Origin: Labyrinthula sp. Ha
Taxonomy: Eukaryota > Sar > Bigyra > Labyrinthulida > Labyrinthulaceae
Reading direction: 5' to 3'
Assembly (NCBI GenBank): GCA_015227615.1
Contig: JAALGZ010000006.1
Location: forward strand, 682,001 to 746,000
DNA length: 64,000 bases
Shown: positions 23,052 through 35,200 of the stretch, piece after piece
Layout of the letters: every line of letters begins with the position of its first letter
Position numbering within the stretch: the first letter of the stretch is position 1
Notes under the pieces: model-generated
Seen by the model: only the letters and a program-made list of their open reading frames with translations
The model's database searches: none
What the model was told of the DNA's origin: nothing
Position numbers and translations under genes: made by a program

Positions 23052-24722
23052 ATGATAAATATTTCAAAATTTTATGTATTTTTACTGCTGTCAACTCTTG
23101 GTTTGGGGTCTGCAGGTAAATTTTCTCAGGAAGAATTTAATGCACACTGCTTGGAGCTAATAAACAACGATTCGTTAAACTGGAGAGACGGAGCGCTTGA
23201 AACAGATCAAGAGATAGTTTCTTGTTTACGCGAGAGTCTTGGTGACCCAATCGGTTTTGGAGAAGGTACAACAGGAGGTTATGATCCCGAAGGTTCAAGT
23301 GAGTTAGTAATCATTACAAATGACTTTCCTGAACAGCAAGTAGTGAACGCAATTGAAAACCCAAACTATACCTGGATAGTATTTGATAAGATAGATTTTG
23401 CAGAAGAAGTAATGCTCTCGATGCACAGAATGAATTGCACAGACTCTATTGTTCTATCTGGATTAGGAAACTCTTCAGTAGAAGAGTGTATGGACCCTTT
23501 TCTATGGTGTAACAACAAGGGAGTGGATACTGAAAACTGTATTCATGAGTTTTATAATGTGGGGTTAAATGTGGATTCACCAGTTACTACTTTGATGATG
23601 GACACCAACACAGCTATAGACGGGCGAGGATCAAGAGCATATTTCATGTTCAATGGCTTTAAAGTAGGTACGGACTCTATGGAAAAGGGAAACGTAATAG
23701 TTACGAATGTACTTTTTAAAGGTGCAGGACACGTAGAAGATCATGAAAATGATCCCGATATGATTAGAGTTACAGGACAATCTTCCAGAGTGTGGATTCA
23801 TCAAAACACTTTTGAAGAAAGTGGTGATGGAGCTATCGAATTGAAACGAGGTGGAAGAGGAACTACTGTTTCTTTCAATAAGTTTGTGAATGTGTATAGG
23901 TCTTCACTTCATGGCTCAAGTGATTCTAGGGAAGAAAATGAGATCATTACATCGACATACCACGATAATCTGTTTGTGACTGCTGAGACTAATTTCTCTA
24001 CTAAGTACTATGATAGTGGACGCAGAGTTCCTTTGTTGAGAAGAGGTCAATCACATAGTTGGAATAATGTATTTTATAATTATGTAAAGGATATTGGAAG
24101 TGTTAGGGTAGGAGGCAGGTTGTATTTTGAGAATAATTTAGTACTTATTCAAGAAGACTTTTTAGTGTTCAAGAATAGAACTTTAGATAAGTACACTGTA
24201 GCTGAAGATATGTTTGATTTCAAAGAGGGAGGTGTAGAAATTGTGGATAGCATAGTCTCTTTGGTGGATCAAAACTGTAACCCAACAGGAGTAGCTTTGA
24301 GTTTTAATGGATCAATGGGAACTACTCCAGATATGTTGTCACAATATGGAAACTATTCTAAAGATATGTATTATGAAAATATCAGAGCAGCAGATGTTGA
24401 TTTAGTCAAGTACTTAAAACAAACGACTGGGAAGGGTGCATTCGTACCTTTTATGAGCCCATACGCATTAGACACTAATTTTTTGATTGAAACAGAGAGT
24501 GGAAGTTGCTTAGGGACTATTGTTCAAGATAATGAGGGTATTGACGATGAAGAATTCGTGGGTATAGGATTGATTTTATTCTTGTTAGCAGCACTGGTTA
24601 TTGTTGGAATTGTTTTCGCGAATAAATCGAGAACTCAAAACGAAAATAGTACTTTGGAAGCTAAAGCTGCCCATAAAGATGGCGATGTTATAGTTAAAGA
24701 GGGCATAACAGTATCTGTCTAA
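23052..24722 (+). CDS. Membrane-anchored pectate-lyase-like protein (PL1 fold), copy 1, 556 aa
   Basis: Complete intronless frame from ATG 23052. Residues 1-21 form a signal peptide (FYVFLLLSTLGLGSAG). About 60-350 match the right-handed beta-helix of pectate lyase family 1: TAIDGRGSRAYFMFNGFKV, then GNVIVTNVLFKG, then WIHQNTFEESGDGAIELKRG followed by TTVSFNKF, LHGSSDS, and RVPLLRRGQSHSWNNVFYN. The outer arginines of the usual R-x-P-R-x-R-x-G motif are kept but the PR pair is PLL. Several cysteines and N-glycosylation sites fit a secreted protein. One membrane helix near the C-terminus (about 500-523, IGLILFLLAALVIVGIVFA) is followed by a short cytoplasmic tail, making a type I surface protein. 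Classical PL1 enzymes cut polygalacturonate by beta-elimination; whether this copy is active is not shown. It is nearly identical to the gene at 38389-40047. Confidence 0.88.
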   Translation: MINISKFYVFLLLSTLGLGSAGKFSQEEFNAHCLELINNDSLNWRDGALETDQEIVSCLRESLGDPIGFGEGTTGGYDPEGSSELVIITNDFPEQQVVNAIENPNYTWIVFDKIDFAEEVMLSMHRMNCTDSIVLSGLGNSSVEECMDPFLWCNNKGVDTENCIHEFYNVGLNVDSPVTTLMMDTNTAIDGRGSRAYFMFNGFKVGTDSMEKGNVIVTNVLFKGAGHVEDHENDPDMIRVTGQSSRVWIHQNTFEESGDGAIELKRGGRGTTVSFNKFVNVYRSSLHGSSDSREENEIITSTYHDNLFVTAETNFSTKYYDSGRRVPLLRRGQSHSWNNVFYNYVKDIGSVRVGGRLYFENNLVLIQEDFLVFKNRTLDKYTVAEDMFDFKEGGVEIVDSIVSLVDQNCNPTGVALSFNGSMGTTPDMLSQYGNYSKDMYYENIRAADVDLVKYLKQTTGKGAFVPFMSPYALDTNFLIETESGSCLGTIVQDNEGIDDEEFVGIGLILFLLAALVIVGIVFANKSRTQNENSTLEAKAAHKDGDVIVKEGITVSV

Positions 24723-24859
24723 TTGCTAGAATGTGTGTTAGGTTTGGGCTGTAGTTCTGGTTTAGTAAGCAGTAGATAGTTTGATAGGTATAGCTCTTGA
24801 AAACTGTAGGGGGCGCTAGATCTATAAGAACAGAAAGTTTATATGTTGTTTAGTTACGT

Positions 24860-25330
24860 GTTTGAAATTCTGCAACCTTGTTAAACCTCTGTAACACTCT
24901 TGGGACTTTGACTGGTCTCTCTTATATATTCTTCTTGACAAAAGTATATTCTTAGTAAGTGCTCTTCTTGAAGAGCCTTTAAAACATTACATGATAGTTT
25001 GCAGGGTTCACAGTTTAATTGGCTACAGCGATATTGCATCATAATTTGCTCTTTTGCAATATTGATCTCCCTGTCCACCAAATCAATCTAAGATGCTGTA
25101 GAGGAATGCTGCTAAGAAAGTACTCTTTATCGAAATATACCCTTCCATCTCACCCAACTTTCTAACAAGCTTTTTAGGAATTTTGACTGTTCTTAGCTGC
25201 TTCAGATAAGCAGAATGATGATAGCAATAATATCTCTAGAGACGTAAATTTTATAGATCAAGATGAAAATTTATCCTTGGTGGCTACAATGTGCACAACC
25301 AAATTTCTTCTTAAAACATCCGTGCAAAGA
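24860..25330 (-). pseudogene. Decayed coding remnant, Cys-rich, unidentified
   Basis: A 66-codon minus frame without ATG (24881-25081) has a very protein-like composition, including QLNCEPCKLSCNVLKAL and a C-terminus SQSPKSVTEV. Upstream (25250-25330) another frame reads CTLCTDVLRRNLVVHIVATKD. The pieces are in different frames with stops between them. I could not join them convincingly with the roughly 29-nt introns seen elsewhere, so I call it a remnant. Convergent with the pectate-lyase-like gene ending at 24722. Family unknown. Confidence 0.25.
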
Positions 25331-25399
25331 GTACATGCATGAAGTCTAGACAAATTTTCTTTTTATTTGGTTAGATGATGTCCTATTCTTTGAAGAGCA

Positions 25400-28300
25400 A
25401 ACTGGGTTCGCCTCAAGATATTATTAAGCAACTAGGATCTGATGTCATAGCTTAGTAATTAATATTTACTTGTCCTGGTACTGTGCATTAGAAGATTCCC
25501 TAAACTTTCTCCAGTTCTAAAGGATCGTACTTGAAAACTATATCATTATATAAATTTTCCTTGTGAATTTATTAAGCTACACGTTTATTTACAACATACT
25601 CAATCTATGGAATTCGAAAAAAACTATCGACTACAGGGAATCTAGTTGAATGTGTTGATGCTTCCCAGCAACACTAATAATATTTTTAATGGAGTTATTT
25701 AAGATGAAATAAGGCAAAACATTAATATGGGTGTTGAGGTGTTGTTTGTAACTCCCCCATAATATTCGTGCCTAGGTTTGCAGATCGAACAGCAAAGAGC
25801 CATGATCATACTAAAAGCTTGTTTCATTGCAATTGTAGATCATAAACACGAGGATAATCAAAAGAAATTCCATATGTCCAACAGAATAGCACGGATTCGA
25901 GTATATAAAAGATAACTAGAAAGCTGTAAATAGATACAGAAGCCTAGCTAGAGAGCGGCGTAAGAATATCCAGAACAAATGCAGAGCTTAATAATTAACA
26001 AAACATGAACTTCCTTGAGTTCTAAGCCATAATTAGTCCTGTTGAGATCATAGCTCTGGGACAAGTTTACAGCCTCTATTATTACCAGACTACACAGATA
26101 GAGATATCCAGCTAGAATCTCGGCCTAGAATTTTCTAGGTTTTCTCTGCGCTCTCAATTCTAGCTCATTCTTAGATGCCCCATTCTCGGTTCTCTCCCTA
26201 GATTCTAGCTATATCTATTCTTGCTTCAAAATATCCGAGACTTTATCCTATCTTATATTCTTGGCTTGGTTTCCTGGATACAAGTCTGAAATTGGCTGCG
26301 AAAAAATCTCTCTTGAGAGAAGTCACTCTACCCAGAGCAACGGGTCTCAAAACATTTGAATTTTGTAGCGAGTGACATTCGCTCGTGCTTTTAATAACCT
26401 TAGAGAAGACTCTTGCCAAGAAAATCATGGGAAATAGGAAAAAGATCTTCGAAATCTTTCATCTTGAGACATGCATCAACTCGAGGTTCTCGATTTAGAA
26501 TTGTGTAAACAATAAAATTCCAAATTGAGAATCTCGAGAACTTGAAATCTCAATATTCCCGGGTGCCCAGATTCTAGGCGGATATTCATATGTACAGATA
26601 AAACTTTCCCTTGCTGAACCGATTTTACTTCGAAGAAAAAAGGAATAGTGAGGAAGAAATGAAAAATAACTTTGTCTTTAGTAAAGGGCACATGTCAAAG
26701 AGGAATATGAAGATTTTAATTAAAGAGAAAGGTTTCATGGAAGCTATTTCAAGAGTCCATACATAATACTAGGTAACGGTAGGTTTTGAAGTCCCTCGTC
26801 CCGGATTGTAATTGTGATTGCAGAAACCTTTTTGCAAAAATTCAGGTAAACCCCTTGCCAGAGTAAGAAATAAGTTGTTCTGCTACCAAGACTATTAGAA
26901 GAGCAAAATATATAGCACTAGAGTTGAAGATATTTCTAATGCAAGCTATGAGCATTCTCCGCCGTTAGTAAAAACAAAAAATACTTGCAAAGGCTTCTCT
27001 GAAACTTAGCCTAAGTATTTTAAAGGTGTTATCTCTAATTTGAAATTTATAATACGCATTCAATTTATTGCTCTACATAGGAAATCCAAAGCTAAATAAG
27101 TTTTCTTTTATATACTCTGGTTTAATAACAAATAAGCCTAAATTCTCTTACATGGAATACATAAACTAAAAATTATTTTCTAGAGCATCGTGTATGCGAT
27201 AGCTCTACTCACATATCCCTATACTTTGAGTTGAAATAATACATTAAATTTCAGAGCTTCTAATTTGACCAATGCAGAATATACGATGACCTTTAAAAAG
27301 TGACATCTTATGTTCCATTGTTCTTGCGTTGAAGAGATGTTTTCAAGATATCTATATTTTTATTTTCGCTACGGCTATGTATTCCAAGCATTCTTTTTAG
27401 TGGAAATTTCATTCAAAGCATTAATTTTTCACCAATTTAGTTTAGAATGTTATTTAGGTCCACTTATCACTCCTATCTTGTCTACATTTTACAAAAAACT
27501 ATCTTAGATTTTTTTTCAAAATAAAAAAGTGTTAGGGCTGATTTTCGCCAAATTTCTAAGACGAAAAGAAATAATTAGAAAACTAGCGGCAAGAATCACA
27601 GCCACTGGGTCCAGGTCATCATACGGGGATCATATGTCACGGTCTTAGGTAACAATGCAAGAAAACTTTTTTTGAAGTCAATGATAGGAAGGATTTGGTA
27701 TTAGGTGCTAATTTCGGATTTATGGAGGTTTTTACATTCTAGCACAAATAAAACTAACAGTTGTTATAATTGTAGTCACTTAGATAATTCAGCAGCTACC
27801 TAGCCGCTGGAGAGGTATATACTTACAGATATAATTACAAGCTCTGAAGAACCAAATAGAACCAAGAATCTAATTTTTCTTGGAAGCAGTTAAGTTTGCC
27901 TATTGACTTCTATGAGCTTATAATTTATTTTTATTTTTCTTCTAGCCAGCTAAGTTAGTTATTCTAGCGTGTTAGCTTAAGAACTTGAATGTATTCAAAA
28001 TTTTCAGAAACCTATTGTAGATTCTAGTTCCCTAGATTAAGCATTATCATTTTCTTTGTCCACTTGTTAGACAGAGTTAAGCGGTACTTGGCTTAAAATA
28101 GAAGAAACCCCTGATTTAAAGATAATTTTTTTAATTTCTGCATAATGATATAATTAAATCTCATGCCACTTCCAAAACCAATTGACGGTTACGAATTTAT
28201 GTGGATAACTGTCTATGGCTCATACTTTCAATAACATAGAATAACAGAGTGCTCAGGAGGTTTCTCATAAGCACTGGTAAAAACTTAATTAATAGCAATG

Positions 28301-28880
28301 AATCTTACAGTGAAATTAGTTCATAAAAAATCTAAACACCTCAAAAATTTGAAGTATTCTTGTCATAATAAATATCTTAAGCTGATACTTTTCATAAAAA
28401 TTGTTTCCTCTTATGCCCTTACTCCCTATTTGGTAACAAAATCAGACCTCATAGATGTGTATATCATGATTATCTGGAAGAGGGGCTCAGTGTGTAATAT
28501 AATTATATTGGAATAAACCCTCTGCTTCGTTATAATTTGTAAGTACATAATGTAGTGATTGTATAGTCATGGCCACCCTTGTCAATAATAAAACGCATGT
28601 CTACGCTATGTATATATATGTTTATTTATTTAGCATTGATTCTGTAACTAGGGACTAAAAATAGGGGTATTTAAGCAAAGTTTAGTAGAGAAAAACTGCT
28701 ACTAATGAACTCTATTTCCATTAAGAACACTTGAAATCCTATACAGATCTTAGGAAAATTTTGTTAAGTCCTTTACTTATAGAGGCCTCTTCTTCTGATT
28801 ATATTTGAAAATAATCACAACCTGATCGATCATAGGAGTAGAATGTATTCAAAATTTGATAACTATGTAATATTCTTTTC
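25400..28880. other. Gene-poor stretch
   Basis: No supported gene. Frames of 60-72 codons here (26243-26428, 26476-26691, 27310-27507, 28298-28516) lack domain features. Nothing repetitive stands out apart from AT-rich words. Confidence 0.4.
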
Positions 28881-28901
28881 TCCATCCAAACGTTGTTTAA
28901 C

Positions 28902-29290
28902 CTGAAAACAAAATTTCTTTTAAATTTCCAATAATTCTAACTAGGCCAATAGGTAGGGTTTCAGTATAGCACAATTCTTTTTCTGATTGTATTTTTGCTC
29001 TTAATATTTTAAAATATTCAGTTTGAACTACTTTGTAATAGTGATTGTTGAATTGGTCTGAAACTATTGCTGAATTTTCCCCAAAAACCTGTTGAATTAT
29101 TTCACCTTGATAGCTAAATAATACTACTATATTGGTCAGATTTCAAAAAAATTCTTTTGTGAAACTTCTTTTAAAGAAACTCGTTTATCAAACATGCTTC
29201 TGAATCCCGAACGTAGTTTCTAACCATATTTTCCATAAGAATACAGAAAATCATCATTAGTCAAACTAACTTTCCGTTGAATAGCTTAAT
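28902..29290 (-). pseudogene. Decayed coding remnant, unidentified
   Basis: An open minus stretch of about 75 codons without a start ends at 28905 and reads as real protein (VLFSYQGEIIQQVFGENSA, then FNNHYYKVVQTEYFKIL, then LPIGLVRIIGNLKEILFSG). The sequence just upstream (29150-29290) continues in another frame (RKVSLTNDDFLYSYGKYG). The frames meet at a run of seven T, and no GT...AG intron of suitable size bridges them, so a frameshift is likely. No family recognised. Confidence 0.3.
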
Positions 29291-29299
29291 AGATATAAC

Positions 29300-32080
29300 G
29301 AGGACTGATACAATCACAGTTAAATACAACTATGATCATATGCTCTTGTTACCTATTCCATGAATAGAGAAATGTCGATTTTAGAGAGAGAGAGTTATTA
29401 TATGATTGGATGGTCTTATATTGTATCGGTTACCCATGCAAGAGGTATATTTGAAATAAATAATTCCAGGGTTATAGCTGGTAGAGCTACAGAGTGTCTC
29501 TTGGACGCATTTGTTCGACTTTTTCTAACTGAAAGAAGCTATTAATAGCACTTAGAGTAAGAAATTGTAAAATTTTCTGTAAGATATAGCCCATATAACC
29601 TAGGTGTGAGAATTTCTTAGCTGCTAAGCCCCACTGGCATTGCATATCCGTACCACACCTAGAGATTAACTACATTCTGAGGCAACTATTTATTTTATAT
29701 TGACTCGAAATAAAACTCTTCATATTCTGAAGTAGCTCTTCTAACTATTTCAGGATATATTGAATATGCATGAATTAGTTTCTTAACAATATTAGAAAAC
29801 CTAGATGAAAAATGATAGAGCTCTGTTGAATTTTGTTTGAGAAATCGTGAAAACATACGATATTTCTTATAATTATGAATCTTCCTTTCGAAGGAAAATT
29901 AAAAATTTTCAAATCCTAAATGTGACGTTTAATGACCCCCCCCCCTATTGGTTGGTAGTGTTAATCTGAAATATTTGGACCATAATTATCCAGTGTTAAC
30001 TAAGATACTCATCCTGTAATTGGTTTAGCTTGAATTTAATTCTGGTATGAATACTAATCAGCTTTAGTTGACATTAACTTAACAAAGATATTTCTTGTTA
30101 TGCCTTTCGATATCAAATTTTATTATCATAAGGTCGCAATAAAATAATAGTAATATCCAAGAAAAGTTGTTAAAGGTTCTGGGTTAACCTGCTCCTGTAT
30201 GTTTGTATGGATACATAACGTTTTACTTAATTATAGCCAAACTTTCTTAATGTTAAACCCGTCACTTGTCTTACTGGACTTATTCCTTTGAATCTTTGAG
30301 CTTCTTAGCTGGTGAAAATCCGTTCTGCTGTACGGAAGCACTTAGTAGATAGAGTGGGTTCAAATACCTTCTAGGATTAGAACGCAATATTCTTGGAGTA
30401 TAAGCGTTACAAGTCGCATTTATTTTTTAAGCTCATTCTAGCTATGGTAGGATCTTTAGGGCTATGATAACAGCATAAATCTAAAGTATAGTTGAAAGCA
30501 ATTACCACATCCTCTAAACATGCTTCTTCTAAACAGGCTTAAGCTAATATATAATGCTAACAGCATAGTCCCATCTAACTTCTTATTCTTAGGTAAAGAT
30601 CGTTCGAGTTTGCTTTACAGTTACTAAAGTACCAATACTATCAAACATAAAAGAGATTGAACCTCTTTTAATCCAATAACTATGCACAGATAATCTGTTA
30701 ACGGCGTGGTATTTTCTAGAATGTAGGACCCTGGAAAATGTTGCTGCTAGAAAAATCAAACAACAGCCAAAAAAGAACATCTCACCATAGCATGTCTAGA
30801 TGTGTCTTAGAAAACCAAAGTTAGGCCACAATTCTTAGTTTCTATAAAAATCTGTATCGCTAGATTAGAATTAAATTTAGCCTTTAGATATCTTTTCATA
30901 CATGGAATACATCCTAGACTGTTCATATCCACATATTTGCATTCTTGAGAGAAAATAACTATATCTGTCCAGTATTTTATATTTATTGTAGGTCCGCACA
31001 ACTCTTTGATATCGGCATATAATTTGAAAATGTTGTTCGTAATTGGCTAACTCTAGATAACTAAAACTGGAAAAGATTTTGTACAGAATGTAGATCTGTA
31101 TTTGATGCAGCTTAGTTTACAATTCAGGTAAGAAAACACGACGTTATTTTGTCTAGTATCTCATTCGTTGGCTCTGGGTGCGTTCACTTCATGAGCAAAA
31201 GATGTTTGTTGAATATTTCAGGAAAAATGAAGAAGTGGCACCTTGAGCTGTATGGTAAATCTACCTATGTATGATGCTGGTATCTGAATTATACATGTTC
31301 TAAACCTTAACGAGCAAGTCAAAAGCTAGAGACTCTACCTGCAAGAGTATTCATCGATTGCCAGGTTGGCTCATGAAATGTTTTTCTTGTGCTTTTTAAG
31401 TTATTTAATATGGTTAGATCAGTATCAAACTAAATGCTGGAAACTGCTGATGCGCAATACTATATTGCTGAATAGTATGTGACCTGTACCCTGAGTGACT
31501 CAGGATCTAATGCTCAAATGGATTTTCAACGACTACCCAGCGAGAAATTCTCCATGTGTTAGCCAAGAACACCTGGAATTTATTTAAGAACTCGGTATTT
31601 CGTGCTCAAAGCTCTTCTGACAAGCTTAAGATGTGCGAATGTGAACGGTAATAAGGTTCGCTGTTACTAGGTACTAAAGATTAATTCGAATTGTTTATAA
31701 TCGAGTAGACCAACTCGGAATTCATTAATATGAGATTAAAACTGTTTTCTTAGAAACTAAACTCTTACGGGCCCTGGTCCTATGCGGCAAGGATCAAATG
31801 CGTATTTTGACAATAAATATTCCTGCTATTCCAATGGAATAACCAATTACAATTGAATAAAATACATTCAGGCCTGCAACGGGATGGAAAATCAGCAAAT
31901 AGAAAGTGTAGTACAAGACTGAGATGATCATATGACACCTGGATCGTGCCAGCATTTTTCTCGAATGTTAAGCCATGTTGCATCATGGTTTCGGACAACA
32001 TGTTACATGATCTATAGATTTTCAGTTTCAGGCATGATCTGGAAGGCTTTTGGGATGTCAACTGTTATCTTACTTCAGAC
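29300..32080. other. Gene-poor stretch left of the copia element
   Basis: A 61-codon ATG frame (29360-29545, plus) with text such as THARGIFEINNSRVIAG could be a tiny gene but has no support beyond being open. A poly-C run lies at about 29937-29949. Otherwise nothing recognised. Confidence 0.35.
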
Positions 32081-32085
32081 GAACA
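32081..32085. repeat. Target-site duplication, left (GAACA)
   Basis: The five bases before the left LTR equal the five bases after the right LTR (37072-37076), the 5-bp duplication typical of Ty1/copia integration. Confidence 0.9.
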
Positions 32086-32210
32086 TGTTGTCGAAACTGT
32101 TTATTAAAAGGTGGTGTTTCTTATTTTCAATACTTATCAATTAAAACTAAAAGCGCAAACTACTAGCTACATAACTCAGAACTATACAAAACCAATAATA
32201 CCATACAACA
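32086..32210 (-). repeat. 3' LTR of the copia element
   Basis: 125 bp, TGTTGTCG...CATACAACA on the plus strand; matches the right copy base for base as far as I can see. Confidence 0.93.
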
Positions 32211-32217
32211 CCTTCCC

Positions 32218-35200
32218 CTAGTTTGTGCTCTCTTCATAAAATTTATCTCGAAACTTCTTTAACATCGTTCTTGTACTTCTCTTAGTAAAGATATCAGCCC
32301 AATTCTCATAAGTAGGAATATGATGAATAACCGCTTTCATGGTTGATATTTCTTGAGATACGTATTTAAATTTTGTATCTAAGTGTTTTAACCTTCCGAC
32401 TGCTATTCTTCCTAAACATAATCTTATAGCTGGTTGACTGTCAACCAAAACAACAACTTTAAAATCGATATTTAAGTCTTTGAGTATATTAAATTTGCCT
32501 TTCAAATCTTGAATAGAAATACTGATAGCAACAAATTCTGCTTCAGTTGAAGAAAAAGTAATTACTGGTTCTAATTTACTTCGATAACTAATGATGTTAT
32601 CATTGAGTAAAATTAAGTTTCCATAAACACTTTTTCTTGACACAGAATTAGCAAAAGAACTATCTGTTAGTAAAAATAGAATATTTTCTTTTTCTTTTAT
32701 TTTGTCGTAAATCATCGTTTTACTATGATATTGCAGTAAGTATGACAAAGTTCGTTTTGCTTGAGCTAAAGCATCTTGAGTTGGTTCTTTTAATTTTGAC
32801 GAAAGAGATTGAACAGCATATGAAATATCAGGTCTTGTATGAAGAGCAATATAATTTAACAGTCCAACTATTTTCTGAAAGGACTTTATATTGATAAGTT
32901 TCTTGCTTTGATCTTCTTCTAAATCTTTGGTTAAAGGAGAATAAATAGTGCCTGTTATAGAAGAAAGTTGGTGAGTGTTGGCTCCTTGAACTATTCTGTT
33001 AGATAAGTCTACAGAGCATTTCCCGTCTTTCATTTTCTTGAGTCTCAAACCGACATATGTCTCGGCTACTGGAGTCCAAGATAGTTTGAACTTATCCTTC
33101 ATGAGTTTCTCGAATGTCTCAATTGACGATTTCTCGCCAGCATATAGTAGATCGTCTACATATACGAGTACTATAATATTTATCCTTCCCCCATTCGAGG
33201 AACTGAATAAACAATGATCACAAGTAGACGGTTTTAAATTGATCGATAATAGAGCATCGGTTAGTGTCTCGTGCCATATTTTTGGTGCTTGTCTAAGCCC
33301 ATAAATACTTGTTGAGCTTTTCCATATAAATAATTTGTCCCGACGTCTCGGGTGCCCCTTGGGCAATTCCAAATAAATAGGATTCGGTAACGAACCATAA
33401 ATAAAAGCTGCTGTAATGTCAAGCTGACGCAGCCAAGAATCAAACTGTATCGCCACAGTTAGAAAAATACGTATAGTAGAAATTGGTGCTACAGGTGCAT
33501 AAAATTCGGGACATTTACGGCGTTTGCCTTCCCCGTATTTGTTATCGTCTGCACAAAAACGGACTTTAGCAATATCGTGACCGTACATGTCTTTTTTGGT
33601 GCGAAAAATTTCTACTAATGGAATAATTCTCGAATCTGCACTGGATCTAGGAACTACTTCAAATATTCCAGTAGTTTCCAGTGATGAGAGTTCTTTTTGG
33701 TAAGCGGCAAGCCATGCCTTGCTATCAATACGCCCTTCGATATATCTGAATCTTCTAGGTGGGATTATGTTATCAGAATCGAGTTTAGTAGGAGGTACTT
33801 CCAATTTAAGAATTCGAGGTTTACGAGTACGTTTGCCTTGTATAATATTGGAATTCGATATTTCGAAGTCTCCGATAGGGTTTTTGGTTCCGGAATTTGA
33901 ATTTGGTAATGACGTGTCAGAATTAATGAAATCAGAATTTAAAAAAGGAGTGAAAGAAGAAGGCAATTTTTCTTTCTCCGGTGTGTCGTTTGATGTGAAT
34001 GAATCCTCTTCAACGTATTGGTAAGGAGAATCGTCATCTATAACTAAGCCATTTTTGTTCTTGTTTTCATTTTTAGATTTTGATTTGTTAGTAAATGAGT
34101 ATTCAAGTTCTGGAATGAGAGTATGTTGATGAAAATCGTTGTAAGAGTGAGATATAGAACCTTCTTCATCTAATTTGACAGTTCGAAAATGATAGATCTT
34201 CTTTCTTTCAATATCATAACAAATATTGGCTTTGGATTCTGTATCCATACCGAGATAGATAATTTTTCTTGAAGGTTGTAATTTTTTGGTTTTGGATGAT
34301 AAGGCAAAACCTTTTGAGCCAAAGAGTTTGATATCAGAAATAGGTGGAGGAGTATTAGTGAGTTGTTGAAAGGAAGATATTTTATTTTTCCTAGAGATAA
34401 AGTTGATGATTTTTGAAGCATGAATAGCTGCAAAATCCCAGAAACGAATAGGAGTTTTTGTCTGATATAATAGACTTTTCATCATGAATACCAGAGTTTG
34501 ATTTTGACGTTCGATCCGTCCATTCTCTGCTGGAAAATATTCATTAGAATACTCTCGGAGTATTCCATTTTTACTACAATACTTGTTCAAAGCTGAAAAT
34601 TCAGAGCCGTGATCTGAGAAAATACAAGTTGTTTTAAAGTTGAAGTTATTTTGAAGAATAAGAAGACGTTGAGTAATTTTCTTTGAAATATTTTCTTTTG
34701 AGTGTACTAAAATAGGAATAATATATCCTGTTTTTGAACATACCATAAGAACAATATATTTGAATCTTTGAAAAGAAAAAGGTAAAAGTCCAAGTGTGTC
34801 AACATGCAATTTTTGTAAAGGATGTTGAGGCTGAAAAAGTGTAGTTGTTTTTCTATTGATGACTTTAGCTTTGGATTTTTCACGCAGTTTTCCTGCTGCA
34901 CATCCAAGACAAAAAGATTTCTTCATTGGTTTAAAACCTGAATTGATGAGATACTGATTATTAATATGTCCTAAACGACAATGGTTTAATTGTTCAGGAG
35001 TTACTTCATATTTATAGATCCCAAGTTTATTTTTAGGGTTCAACATACTATGAAGGATGTATTTATTTGTCGTTTTTGAAAGTTTTGCAAATGTGAAACC
35101 ATTTCGTGTTATTTTGGATTCAGTTGGAGTTTTAACAATAGAAAAGCCGTCATTAACGAGAGCTGGTTCCGAAATTATAACTGTATTCTCATGCAGTTGC

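Noticed and set aside
31780-32144. Overlapping 70-93 codon frames on both strands left of the copia element
   Set aside because: One runs into the LTR, neither has a domain, and both strands are equally open, as expected by chance.
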